From Lethocerus indicus (Eukaryota; Arthropoda; Insecta; Hemiptera; Belostomatidae), in the NCBI GenBank assembly GCA_019843655.1, contig JACDQD010000002.1, positions 10,614,393 to 10,678,392 on the forward strand: a stretch of 64,000 bases of DNA. The letters run 5' to 3'. The notes below the pieces were generated by a model. It was not told the origin of the DNA. It did no database searches and was given only the letters and a program-made list of their open reading frames with translations. Below, in pieces: positions 1 to 10,463 of the stretch (positions are counted from its first letter, which is position 1; every line of letters begins with the position of its first letter). The position numbers and the translations under genes were made by a program.

Positions 1-540
1 TCAGGTCAACTCTATTGAAAGTGAAGGTCCACACTGATTTATACGAAAGGTAGAAAATGTTTCCTGTTCTGTTTATTTCTAGCATCGTCCAGATGAAAAC
101 TTTCAGATAACCTCGAATAGTCCCATTTAAGTGGTAATTGACTGGTATTGCCGTATTTCTGGCCGTTCGACCCACATTCTGACGACGAAAATTGAAAAAA
201 GAAATGTCGAAATGTACATAAAACATCATTAATACCGAGGTCAAGAAAATATTAATTTAAGCCGACTTGAGCTATAATTCATACCATATTTTTTCTCGCT
301 AGTTTTGCTCCACCATCGGGCTGATCGAAATAATGTGTGGCCATGATGATTATAATTCCCGTTCTAGAACGGTAATAATTTAAAACACTAACTTATTTGT
401 TGCCTTAAAGACTTGTGTCAGGTTTTCGGATGATTGGCCCTCTGGTGCATTTGGGCCGAAGGGAATGGGCAATGTGGTAGTCGCTGAATTCCTGCTGATG
501 TAGGCGCCAATCTAGGCATTACTATACTGCAACAGGACAA
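1..540. other. Gene-free stretch, mixed composition
   Basis: No convincing coding frame on either strand. The one structured element seen is a 14-bp perfect palindrome, CCGTTCTAGAACGG, at 359-372; its core TTCTAGAA also matches two head-to-head heat-shock units, but a third unit is absent. About four 14-bp palindromes are expected by chance in 64 kb, so this one carries little weight. Confidence 0.6.
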
Positions 541-815
541 TAGCTCTCTCTCTTTCCCTATCCCACTTGTTCTCACTCATTCCTCCTCTCGTTCTATCTC
601 GGCTCTCTCATTCTGTTGGCTGCTCTCCCCGTGTTGGCTCTCCACGGTTTACCACGGCTCATTTGATATCCCCGTAAATAGTGTTTAATTGTCTGCCCCC
701 ATCCCCCCTACCACCACGGCCTTTCTCCTCCACCCGTTTCACTCTCTCTTTCCCCTCCCTCTCCCTCTTTCTCACTCCCTCTCTCGCTCTTCCACCATTT
801 CCGCCCGCCATTTTC
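541..815. repeat. Pyrimidine-rich tract (CT/CCT-rich)
   Basis: The plus strand is dominated by C and T here, with repeated CTCTCT, TCCCT and CTCCCT words and few purines. The complementary strand is a long imperfect GA tract. Both strands give open frames of about 86-91 codons across the tract, which is what low-complexity sequence does and is not evidence of coding. Such tracts can bind GAGA-type factors or form triplex DNA; neither can be shown from sequence alone. Confidence 0.7.
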
Positions 816-1206
816 CTAGCCACGGTCGGCCACGAGTTCTGAGTGTGCGAACTCTTATCGTAAATCACAGTGTAGACAGGACACATAAGAAGATACCCTA
901 TTCTACTATTACTGAACTCATACCAGCAACGCACGAAACATTAACTTAGAAATCGGAAACTGTATCACGGAAAACTGTATGGTGATAATCGCAATAAAAT
1001 TAAATACTATTAAAACAAATAATATATCGGTATCTGCTGGTGTATCGAACGTATTCAGAAATACAGGAACCTAAATTTACTTATACTTTATTTATCTTAT
1101 ACTTTTTACACAATCAACAATTTTTGAAAGAAGAAATAGGGCATAGACATCAATAACCTTTGTAACAGGAATATTCAGTGATTTCGTTCATTTTTAAAAA
1201 TATATA

Positions 1207-1258
<52 letters not shown>

Positions 1259-1560
1259 TTACAATTGGATTTTATCTTAGGTTGTTATAATATCGAAAAT
1301 TAAAAACATTAACTCCTAATCCCACACTTGTATATATAAATATAAAATGCATCATTATAATCATGCACATCACATTTATCAACCTACACTTATCAATAAA
1401 TTTTTAACATCATCCATACTCAACTTTGGCGAAAACTACTGAAATTATATCTATACATCAAATTAATGGGTGGAATTTGCTAGAATGTTAACCATATTGC
1501 ATAACTAAAATTTGGTTCAGTCCTCCGGGAATAGTTTCAATACATTTGCGTAGGAATGTT
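816..1560. other. AT-rich gene-free stretch
   Basis: AT-rich sequence containing the (AT)23 array described separately. No coding frame, RNA gene or transposon end is recognised. Confidence 0.6.
1211..1256. repeat. (AT)23 microsatellite
   Basis: An uninterrupted 46-bp AT dinucleotide array with AT-rich flanks. It is one of seven similar arrays in the window, all 43-55 bp long. Confidence 0.97.
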
Positions 1561-1768
1561 GCAGATTTTAGTAACCGAGCGTTTCATTGAGATGTCTCAG
1601 AGCACGTCACCGTTCGAGACACTGATGAAATATATCGGACGCTGTTCTTAAGCACAGCGTTTGAATCAGGAGCCGACCGGTAAGGGGAGGTAATGGATAG
1701 GGCGGTCATAAAGGACAGGGGCGCGTCCGAATTTTCGTTTTCCCGAATGGCGGGTTTTTTATTGGTGG

Positions 1769-1789
1769 GAAAAACCTCGAAGGTTTTTC
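1769..1789. other. Perfect 9-bp hairpin, 3-nt loop
   Basis: GAAAAACCT (1769-1777) pairs with AGGTTTTTC (1781-1789) across the loop CGA. One G.T wobble and one G-C pair can be added outside. It lies 22 bases upstream of the larger bulged hairpin at 1811. Confidence 0.6.
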
Positions 1790-1810
1790 TCCGTGAGCAG
1801 TTCGGCCCTA

Positions 1811-1864
1811 GTGTTCAGAGATGGCGCGAGCGTCGCTTCCCCGCATCCTCGCGTCTCTGACCAC
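1811..1864. ncRNA. Candidate structured RNA: bulged 16-bp hairpin
   Basis: The stem reads, from the base: GTG (1811-1813) with CAC (1862-1864), one T/C mismatch, TCAGAGA (1815-1821) with TCTCTGA (1854-1860), a 3-nt bulge TGG (1822-1824), then CGCGAG (1825-1830) with CTCGCG (1848-1853). The loop is 17 nt. At 54 nt this is at the small end of the animal pre-miRNA size range and is the longest near-perfect stem I found. I do not recognise a known miRNA in either arm. Strand is unknown because DNA palindromy gives both strands a similar fold. The structure is seen; an RNA function is inference. Confidence 0.25.
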
Positions 1865-1930
1865 CTTCTGTGCAAGACCCTTGCCGGAGTCTGACCAGAA
1901 CCACATATAGCTCCCACCCGTTTTAATCGC

Positions 1931-3060
1931 TAAATCAATGTTCTTTAAAAGACGTTCCTTTTCCATATTAATGTAACGATGGATGTAATGATTCGCGTAT
2001 ATAATTCAATTATAATATATACTAAAATCGAAATATTAGTTCCTTTTGGCAGAGCATCTGTTTAGAATCTGGAAGTGTTATGCCCTTTTCAGGTAAATTC
2101 TGTATTATTTATTCTTCCTCTCATTTTTAATAATGCATAAACTATATTTTGTAATGGTGGGGTGTGAAGCTTACAGTTGTATGGTTTAACGATTTGAACC
2201 TCCGGAAATTCGGGAAATCTGCTCTAATTTTGGGGTGTAATTTATAGTAGAAAATCCAGCAGGGGCGAGAGAGGGTGCAGGTTGGAGACGATGAGGAGAG
2301 GAGGAAGCCGGGTTGGAGAAGGATGTCCCGCTAAGAGGATCAACCAAAAAACACTTCACATGGGGCCAACCCTGCAGAACAGGATACCGCTGGTGGCGGG
2401 GGTGATTTCGCAGCATCCTTCCCTAACGTAAACAAATCCTAATGACCAAATGTTTATTGCGATATAATGACAAGGGCATAGCTCCTCTTCGGCACGCAGG
2501 TTCGGGATATTGAAAATTTTCAGACTTAAAATGAAAGTCGAATGACTTATAAGTTACTCTTACTCGGGATGACTTGAATGCGGTTATGACCGCATAACAG
2601 GTGCGGAATGCTATGTCGTATCACAATAAAAGTTAATGTCTTCAGTTGTGAAATTGTAGAGTAGTCAAATAGCATCATACGCATAAATAAATTACTGGAA
2701 TGTCAAACGCAGGAGTAATCTTTTAATGTTCTCTTGTACGGGTTCTATTCTTGTGTTCCGTCGGTTGCATTCGAAGTTGCAGAAGTATTTTTTTATCGAT
2801 TATTTGGAAAATGATAGACTGACAATCAAAGGTTGACGTTTCGAGGTGGCTACTACAGACAGTAGGGGTGGCCGGGGGGGGGGGGCGGTCTGTTGCCGCC
2901 GTTAATGCAGTGTTTAATCCAGCTTTCATGTTCCTTGTTGTGCTTTCTGTGAGAGACTGGCCCAGATGTCCACTCAGCAGTCAGATTAGTCCTCGGGTGG
3001 TGGAGGGGCCTCGCGAACAGAATCTGTCGACGGTCTCAAATCGACAGTCACAGTTGTGAT
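1931..3060. other. Gene-free stretch with small inverted repeat and G-run
   Basis: Mixed composition without a credible coding frame. It contains a 7-bp stem with a TATG loop (ATGCGGT/ACCGCAT, 2578-2595) and a G homopolymer at 2874-2885 inside a short GC-rich patch. The short open frames across 2186-2929 show no domain that I recognise. Confidence 0.55.
2874..2885 (+). repeat. G12 homopolymer
   Basis: Twelve consecutive G residues followed by CGG. It is the longest G run noticed in the window and a likely site of length polymorphism or sequencing error. Confidence 0.9.
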
Positions 3061-3082
3061 AATGCGGGCTCAAATTCCCGAC

Positions 3083-3220
3083 AGCCGAGCTATAAATTAG
3101 GCGATTCTATCTCGGCTAAAGGCTGGCAGGTTATATCTGCAAAATGGCTTTCAACACGGCCTGACTCGACCACATTTTGCTTCCGGAAATGAATTCGGTG
3201 CCAACCTGAGCAGATATAAC
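3083..3220. other. Cluster of nested and alternative inverted repeats
   Basis: Three inverted repeats share 138 bp. AGCCGAG (3083-3089) pairs with CTCGGCT (3111-3117). GCAAAATG (3139-3146) pairs with CATTTTGC (3173-3180). GTTATATCTGC (3130-3140) pairs with GCAGATATAAC (3210-3220), 11 bp perfect with a 69-nt spacer. The last two share bases 3139-3140 and so compete. CAGGTT at 3127-3132 also matches AACCTG at 3203-3208. Function is unknown; a folded transcript, a remnant of an inverted-repeat mobile element or a dyad-symmetric binding region are all possible. Confidence 0.35.
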
Positions 3221-3222
3221 TG

Positions 3223-3351
3223 TTTGGAGAAAGAATATTGGTGGATTGAATCACGAATCATGAAGCCAATTACTGGTTGTATCAGAAGTACCCAGTTTAG
3301 TTTTGATACTTTAATTCAACAAGGGATTCGTAGTATTAAAATATTATATAC

Positions 3352-3399
<48 letters not shown>

Positions 3400-4400
3400 T
3401 CACATGTATACGATATTATTTATCTCATTTATGTTAGGATACAACAGCTAAGTAACTACAGTAAAAATATCCCCTAGGTAATCCTCACCACCTTTAGCAC
3501 CAGTCATACACGTCCCTATATCAATAGGATTTTATATCCTATAATATAAACCTAGTCTATTGCTTCTTCTTCTTATATTCCTATTCACATATTCGCTCAT
3601 TTTCTCTCTTATTGCTGCGCCGACTAATACTATGAGAATTTTCTACATGACCAGATGCTTTCACAATACACTCGAAAAATAATATTGCATATTGAACGAA
3701 ATGTTTTACGAAAGCAGTCGCTCATTGTTCCGATGATTGGCCGTAAAGAGGAGGCCGTTTTTATTTCCCGATCCCGAAAGCCTCTTCACAATTCCAAGTT
3801 CCTGTTATCTGTATACCTCTTTTTGGTAATCGCACGAGGAGAATATTGATGACAGGCGTGTACTTTTCAAACTGATACCTATCGGAGGGTGCGTGCCGTG
3901 AATCGGCCGTCTGGCATTAGACGCCTTATGAAATGTCGGCGGCGGCGACGATATCTGGAATAGAAAACTGATTTCACTTTCCGATTAAAGGAAGGCTCAC
4001 TCCTTGGAGTTAGATACCTTCCAGGAACAACTACCCAGTCGGATTTCTCGCGACTGAACGATATTGGCAAATGGCACTTTGCAGCTGACCCGTTTAATCC
4101 TCCACGATAGCTCAAAATGAATGATCCTACGCGATCCGATTCGTAATTGAACTTAAACAAGCACGATAAAAGTTTTTAAACGTATTGGAAATTATATATA
4201 CATATAATACACGCGATAGTGTTGAAAAACAGTTGGTTAAAATAATATTCATTGATTACTCGTTGGTGAAACAAAACATAGCGTTTAAGAACGTCGAAGT
4301 GTGTCGAAGAATGTGCAAAAATTAAAACGAAAGAGTCTAGACTATGTAGTTTTTTGTATTTCATTTATGCATCTCAAATTGCGGAGATTGATTGTAAATA
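3223..4400. other. Gene-free stretch around an AT microsatellite
   Basis: AT-rich DNA up to about 3850, then a somewhat GC-richer patch (3870-4140) with (CGG)3 near 3937-3946, then AT-rich again. No recognisable coding or RNA gene. Confidence 0.55.
3355..3398. repeat. (TA)22 microsatellite
   Basis: An uninterrupted 44-bp TA dinucleotide array. A short open frame that runs through it (tyrosine-isoleucine repeats) is an artefact of the array. Confidence 0.97.
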
Positions 4401-4406
4401 TTTATT
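4401..4406 (-). promoter_or_regulatory. AATAAA polyadenylation-type signal, minus strand
   Basis: TTTATT on the plus strand reads AATAAA on the minus strand, 199 bases beyond the stop codon of the candidate exon at 4605. The hexamer is common in AT-rich DNA, so it supports the exon only weakly. Confidence 0.25.
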
Positions 4407-4604
4407 TACTTAGATTTCACCGCTTTACTGTGGTATAGTTTACCAGTAAACGCATAACATTTTTTTTTCTGAGTGGTTTAGCCGCAAAAAGTATTGTTCA
4501 AACGTCCTATATAATGTCTTTAGATTTGTACAGAAAATTCCGCTGATAGCGTAGAAGGAATTATTGAGTGTGTACCGATGGATTGCTTGAATATAGGATT
4601 GTGT

Positions 4605-4983
4605 TCAGAATTCAAGCCCAAGTCCGTTTGAGGTCTGTTGGATTTCAATGAAGCGGTTAGTTGGCTTTTTAAGCCACTCGTCCACATTTTGCGAATAGGC
4701 GTCTGTGACGTCTGCCAGGTTTAAGGTTATCAAGTCAAGAAACAGCGTTATTTGCATACGATTGATGGAAATATAAATATTTCGGAAACTGATTGTCGTC
4801 GTTTCAGTGTTGTCACAGCCGGTTAAATCGCCGATAGGATTTGGTATGTTTCGCACGTATGGAGAAGCCAACAACTGGGAAACACTCCGACCACATTTCT
4901 CATCGACGTTGAGGCCATTTTGATTCATTACATGAGACATTATCTGTGACACGTTCGATGTGGCAGCGAGTATGACGCTCGCT
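4605..4983 (-). CDS. Candidate terminal coding exon, unknown protein
   Basis: The frame on the minus strand is open from about 4991 down to a TGA stop at 4605-4607. There is no ATG at its 5' end; the first in-frame ATG lies at 4938-4940, and a GTG at 4950-4952 is not a plausible animal start, so I read it as an internal-to-terminal exon rather than a whole gene. A TTTTAAG just upstream (ending at 4984) could serve as a weak splice acceptor. The roughly 125-residue product has an ordinary protein-like composition: a mixed N-terminal part with two Cys (KCGRSV, LTGCDN), a hydrophobic stretch around ITLFLDLITLNL, then a polar C-terminus ending GLGLEF. It lacks the Ser/Arg/Pro bias of chance frames elsewhere in this window. 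No family is recognised. A retrogene fragment or a chance frame are the alternatives. Confidence 0.3.
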
Positions 4984-4999
4984 CTTAAAACTCATCTCC

Positions 5000-5719
5000 G
5001 TAGAAAACGCGGAAGTTATTCTATTCAGTTTTATTTCCTTTTCTTTTCATTTCCCTTTTCTATCGAAAGGACAAATCTTGAATTCTAAAAAGAATGAACC
5101 GAACATGAACTTCGACGGCAGTTATCGCCCGTCCCATAATATCACGTTTTCATTGAATCTCTACAGCACGTAACATATTGAAACATCTAGATAACAGGAC
5201 ATTAGGCCCTGTAATAACCCATAGCGACGAACAAGAAGATCTAAACTAGGGAATAAAGTTCCATATAACTCCCATATTTTTATAGAATGTTCAATCATTT
5301 CTTGCAGGTTATTGCAGACGTTTGCGCTATGTTACTAACTCCTACGTATTCGTCGTAAATATTACTTAGTTTAAGACTATGTGCCAGTAGATGAAACTAA
5401 CGATGAAACCAGAATTGTTAACGCTATGGTATACGACGGCATATCACGATAACGTGATAGTCATGTAAATTTATGAAAGACATGAAGTCAAACAATTATA
5501 TGTGTGACTGGGTGTCAACAAAGATTAGATTTAATTTACATGTATCATGTTTAAAATACTATGAAAAGCTTTGTAATAATTATCAATAAAATTAAATTAT
5601 TTACTAAGGGGATTTAAATTGGAGTCCGAACCGGTATTCTTTTATTAGGATTTCACGGGCAAACAACATAAATTCAATATTCTAATAGGACCAAATCAGC
5701 ATATGTATAAGTATTTTAT
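5000..5719. other. AT-rich gene-free stretch
   Basis: No coding frame of note, RNA gene, transposon end or simple repeat longer than a few units was seen. Confidence 0.6.
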
Positions 5720-6075
5720 ATTCGTATTAATTAATCGGGGACTGTCTTTAAGCTTACATTTAAATATTAATTCTAACTAAACAGGCAGAACAAATACTAA
5801 TTAGGTTTAATTACCGTTTTCGAAGGCGATGTTCCTCACCGAGCCCCAATTACTTTTAGTTGAAGTGATTAAGAGCTGTTCAACATTCATGTTGCTTGCT
5901 TTACTTTCTATTGGTTCAGAGGATTGTTACAACCAATTAATTGTCAGTTGCTTTTCACGGCCAATTATAATCCGGCACGCTCAGCCCTTCTCAATTACTG
6001 TCAAATAAACCTCCTCTCTGTCTGTCGCCGAGAGAAAGCAATCAGCGTCGTTTGATAATGTCAAAAAAGCTTGAC
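5720..6075. promoter_or_regulatory. Homeodomain/Meis-core cluster, possible enhancer
   Basis: TAATTA cores lie at 5728-5733, 5798-5803 and 5808-5813, followed by further ATTA/CAATTA words, a TAATCC core, and TGTCA/TTGACA words of the Meis/TGIF type near 5998-6005 and 6058-6076. Several CCAAT-like words lie between them. The cores themselves are seen; the family assignments are general knowledge. Such 6-mers are frequent in AT-rich DNA, so enhancer activity is inference. No coding frame overlaps it. Confidence 0.25.
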
Positions 6076-8040
6076 AAATTATGCTAGCTTTTAATATACA
6101 AAATTATAGATCACGGTATTCATATTTATGGTTAATTAATTATAAAGAGTGTGAAATAAACTGAAGTGACTATTTTGAGATTAATATTTCAATCGATAAT
6201 AACCAGTATTTCAATAATTAGATACATTCATTTTGTTAAAACGGCAACGACTGTTTTTTTCATAACATAAAATTGGTTTCTGAATTAAGGAAAGTATTCT
6301 GCAGCAATGAGAAATTACATCGTTTCAACGGTTAGTGATGCGCCATTTGAACAACCAGATATTTAGTTAGGGCTCCAGTGAAGCCCGTTGTTGATATTTT
6401 TAATTCTTTTAAATAATAAAGATTTCTAGTCATCATCAGTCATTTCCAGTGGTTGAAACGACCAAACGAAAGTGGATCTGTTCCAGTGCGGATGACCGGG
6501 AGGATGTATGGAGATAATATCGTAGATAAATGTTGAGCGTTTCCATCGACAGAAGAAACCGTCGCCTTATAACGACCACGGTGGCCTCAACACTCAAAAA
6601 ATCCAGCGCGCCCTATTCTTTTTGTACTTCTCTCTTGTTCTCGCCTGTCCCACCGGACGTTCTTTCTTCTGGCCCAGCTAATAGGTCCGGTATTCTCTTC
6701 TCCGCCGATAAGAGATCGCGAAACGCCTCCGACAGTCCACTTTTCACATCTATCCGCGCCCATTATTCACATTAATCTTAAGACCCACCAGCCTGTGCAG
6801 CCCGCCGTCCTTTATGTTGGGTCCATTGTTACTGAAGCCCGACATATGAAATGCGATAAAATTAAAAAAGTCAATAGTTTATTATTCGAGTTGGGCATAA
6901 ACGAAAAGCCGTCAATCTCGGAACAAACAATCAAAATCCCACCCGAGTTGTCTCGTCTAGGAGCATGATTACTAATAAAACAATATTTACATAATATGTA
7001 TCGGAAATGATTCAGGTTTACTTATCTCGCCGTATCTACTTATTATTTCTAATTGCATCTTTGAAATTTTGTAAATTTCATTCGATTTTCCACATATTTT
7101 AGGATGATATTTCCATGTGAGAAATTGAATTGTGAGTATGGGAGCGTGGCAAGGTAAGGCCGGGTTGGGTGATTCAGTTGTGTTTGTAATGGGTGGGCCC
7201 TCCCGGTTTTAGTTTTGATTGGGCTATAGTGTTAAACCCGCCCCGTATATTTATATGGATTTATAAACAGTCTCTCTATCCCTGAGCGGGGATCGCCAGC
7301 CCTAAAGGAAATAATAAACTCAGCTTTAACTTAAAACCTAAACACAACATTATTCTTTGTAATGTATTTACAATAGTTAAGTTGTTGAACAATAAGAACA
7401 ACAAAGAAGTGGGGAAACTGTGCCGATCTGGCAACTGGACCTGCTCAGTATCATTTATTTATAGTTTTAGATTAATACAGATCTTTCTGCAGCTAACCCA
7501 GTATAGGCGGCCGAGGCCACCACCACATCTTCACACTTTTCGGCTGAATTGTGACACGCGTATTTCCCACAATCATCTTCGGGGTTCCTTACTTTTTATA
7601 TTCTGCGCTTTAATATCTACAAGTTCTATTCTATCTATATAGGTTTAATAATAGATAAGACAATTGGTACAAACGAAATGTCTAACGCCTCCTAAAACGC
7701 TTTATTCTATTTTAAGATCCAATAACGTAGAAATATAAACATCAAAACTTTATTCAACTAAATAAATCCTTTGATTGTCACCGTATGCGAGTTAAAGGAC
7801 TGGAAGGCCAAGAAGAGATAAGCGTGGGTATGTACCTTATACTTATCGGGCCCAAGGGTGATATGTGAACTGATAATGATAAATAGAACACGGTTGGGAG
7901 GGAATAAAAATTAACCGGACACTTGTGATGTGGAAATTCACTTCGGGGACACGTTTCCAGGGACGGGAAACACAAAAAACAAGTACATATACTCGAGTTT
8001 TCCTAAATAGCGACGGGTGATTTATAGTAAAGTCGGAAAC
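6076..8040. other. Gene-free stretch
   Basis: AT-rich DNA with GC-richer patches near 6440-6850 and 7140-7290. Short frames at 6530-6775 and 7382-7642 have no recognisable motif. A Sox-type CCATTGT core lies at 6833-6839. Confidence 0.55.
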
Positions 8041-8350
8041 GTTTAAGATAAGTGCCGGGACGGGCAGTCATCGTAATGACTTATAATGCGGTTCAAGTTC
8101 AAGACTGTCCCGCCTGTCGGCCGTCTATAAAACAGGAAACCGCACCGTATCGGACAAGGAGTGCCCGAGAGCATTGCGCTTAATGTATTCCAGTTTATAG
8201 TGCCTCGTTGGGAGTGATTTTAAGTTTTACGACGGGTTGTGTTGGAGGCTTAAATACGGATACTTTATCTGCGGCGGCGGCGGCCCACACCCGGCCCGGG
8301 ATTTTCATTATTTCCCGCCCATTAAATATACGGGCTTCATCCGGTTACTA
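8041..8350. promoter_or_regulatory. GC-richer island with TATA box-like word and stem-loop
   Basis: GGGCAGTC (8062-8069) can pair with GACTGTCCC (8103-8111) with one bulged T; an alternative inner stem AGTCAT/ATGACT lies at 8066-8081. TATAAAA follows at 8126-8132, and (CGG)4 at 8272-8283. The layout resembles a core promoter region, but no coding frame follows and no initiator is clear, so promoter function is a weak inference. Confidence 0.2.
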
Positions 8351-9490
8351 TTTGGCACAGTAAAGCGAATATTACAGATAAATGAATATAGTAGCATTAC
8401 TGAATTGACGGCGTAGAGTAAAATGATGATCATTCGGCATCCGACCGCTTAGGAAATATCGGGTGTCGACCTTAATTATCATACTTCAATGCAATGGTCA
8501 ATTGAAAATGTGATTAACGTTGAAAGTATAACCGGTATGATTATTACCGTTCGATTAAATTATATATAGGACGATCGGAACAGGCGAGGGCGAAAATTCG
8601 CGAGAAGCATGATGTTAATAAATGAAATAGGAACAAATATGCTACGAGTGTACATATCAATATAGATATTAAAGATGAATGAAATAAATATATATTAAAG
8701 GAGAACAACATTGATGCAAATAGGAACTAATGTTGCTGCTCGAAATTCGTCTTATTTCGCAGAATGGTCGACTCTATGAAGTCTATAATCGGTCTTAGCG
8801 CAAAATTGGATTCTGGTTGGGAGCTTCATATACAAAACTAACTGTAAACATGATAAATTTCACCAACCTAACTGTTCAATCGCTTCTTAATCTATTTTCA
8901 GTGGAATCCGGGCGTTTATATCTGGGGATTTTCCTCCTGATCGAATCGCCAGAAAATAAAAAACTAATGCAGTTCGTTGAATATTGCGAATTTAGTTCCT
9001 TTTTAAAGGTTAAAATGTACGGTCAAAATCATGTTATAGATATTTCAGTTCTTGATAATATATGTTTTCCTTCTTGAAGTGTATTTAATAATTATTTGGG
9101 TAGATTCAATCAATTCCAGAAACTCTAGCCAGTTCTCGTCGGTTGCAACAATGTTCGGAAATTTGATACTAGATGATACATATTTCAGGATGATATAATC
9201 ATGATGAGTATGGAACCATTTGAAGAAGGTATTTTATGAGTTACAGAACCTCCTAACTCTGTTGCGTATTAGGTTATTTATCCGAACTTATACACTTCAG
9301 AGAATTATAATAAAGTTGGGAAAATTCAGATTGAGTCCTGAGTTTTTGAAGTTCCCTGGAAGTTCACCTCCGAAACAACAAACTCATAAACGGGGTCGAT
9401 AAATTACGACATGTTGCACAACATGTTCCTTATACGAGTTGTTCCTCAAGTCGGATTCCAGGAGGGGAGTCTCGGTCACTAAATTTAGAA
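8351..9490. other. AT-rich gene-free stretch
   Basis: One ATG-less frame of 86 codons at 8817-9077 has the composition expected of AT-rich DNA and no motif. Nothing else is supported. Confidence 0.55.
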
Positions 9491-9727
9491 ATGTTTTCCC
9501 AGCGACTTGAAGTTAAACAACAAGTGCGTCCGCAGAGTACAGATGGACATCATAAAAACGTCGCTCTTAACGACCCCAACCTCCTATTAGGAGATTTTTT
9601 TCCAATCAAAGACCCCAAGCTCGATAAACGATTTCCTGTTTGCTTCCAGTTCCCTTTAATGGATCGTAGATTTTCGAAAATAAATATAATGGTGGAAGCC
9701 TGTAATTTTGAAAATAGCCATATATGA
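9491..9727 (+). CDS. Candidate small ORF, 78 codons, unknown
   Basis: Starts with a true ATG in an acceptable context (G at -3) and ends at a TGA at 9725-9727. The product is mixed and polar, with a charged middle (around IKDPKLDKRF), no signal peptide and no membrane segment. The nearest AATAAA is more than 200 bases downstream. Frames of this length occur by chance many times in 64 kb, so the only positive argument is the ATG and the balanced amino-acid use. No family is recognised. Confidence 0.12.
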   Translation: MFSQRLEVKQQVRPQSTDGHHKNVALNDPNLLLGDFFPIKDPKLDKRFPVCFQFPLMDRRFSKINIMVEACNFENSHI

Positions 9728-10409
9728 ACGAAATTGTTTTTCTTACAGATTTAACACCTATTTCAGAGCATTTAGCATAATTATCCTTCGAAGGACAGTC
9801 TAACGTCCGAAGGGTTACATGATATTGCTAACATTTTTTCCCATCGAAGGGATTTAAATACATTTAATATTTTTTAAATATATTTATTAAACATATTAGG
9901 GACCTGTTAATTATAGTCCTCCATTCATAATTTCCAGACTAACAATAATAAAGCCCCGTAAAACGTTGCAAATGATGAAACCCAGAAGTATAAGCTAAAC
10001 TGTATTGTGCAACCGCTTCTCCTATAAAGACAACTTTAGAAATCTTGATTTGTAACCATTAAACAATGCCTATCGCATAGCAAGTCCTCCGTTCTCTGAA
10101 TCACCGCAAGAGCCTGAGTACACGCCCAGTGTACATGTGCCGGACATATTTTAATATGACGAGACGAAAACCTATATTCCTCTCTTCTTCTTCTTCATTC
10201 CACACATGTATTTCTTCGACATCATTTAATCATTGATTACTAGAATCATGAATACACTCAGAAATAAATAGTATATATTTAACAGTTCAACCATAATTTT
10301 CAAAATAAACTCGCGTGTGTCGGCAGCGGTAAACTGATGAGGATGTTACTATAAATATCATTACACGATCGTATATGAATATTTATACTCCAGCGATGCA
10401 ACTTATGTG

Positions 10410-10410
<1 letters not shown>
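9728..10410. other. AT-rich gene-free stretch
   Basis: Contains a 12-bp palindrome TCCTTCGAAGGA (9784-9795) followed by two further CGAAGG words within 60 bp, and a short GTACAC/GTGTAC stem near 10117-10133. No gene is seen. Confidence 0.55.

Positions 10411-10459
<49 letters not shown>
10411..10459. repeat. (TA)24 microsatellite
   Basis: An uninterrupted 49-bp TA dinucleotide array. Confidence 0.97.

Positions 10460-10463
<4 letters not shown>

Larger units (their letters stand above)
1561..1930. other. GC-richer island with hairpins, possible conserved element
   Basis: The island stands out from AT-rich DNA on both sides and is rich in CpG. It contains two strong stem-loops (1769-1789 and 1811-1864). 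No frame across it encodes anything recognisable. A cis-regulatory element or a small RNA locus are both possible readings; comparison with related genomes would separate them. Confidence 0.35.
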
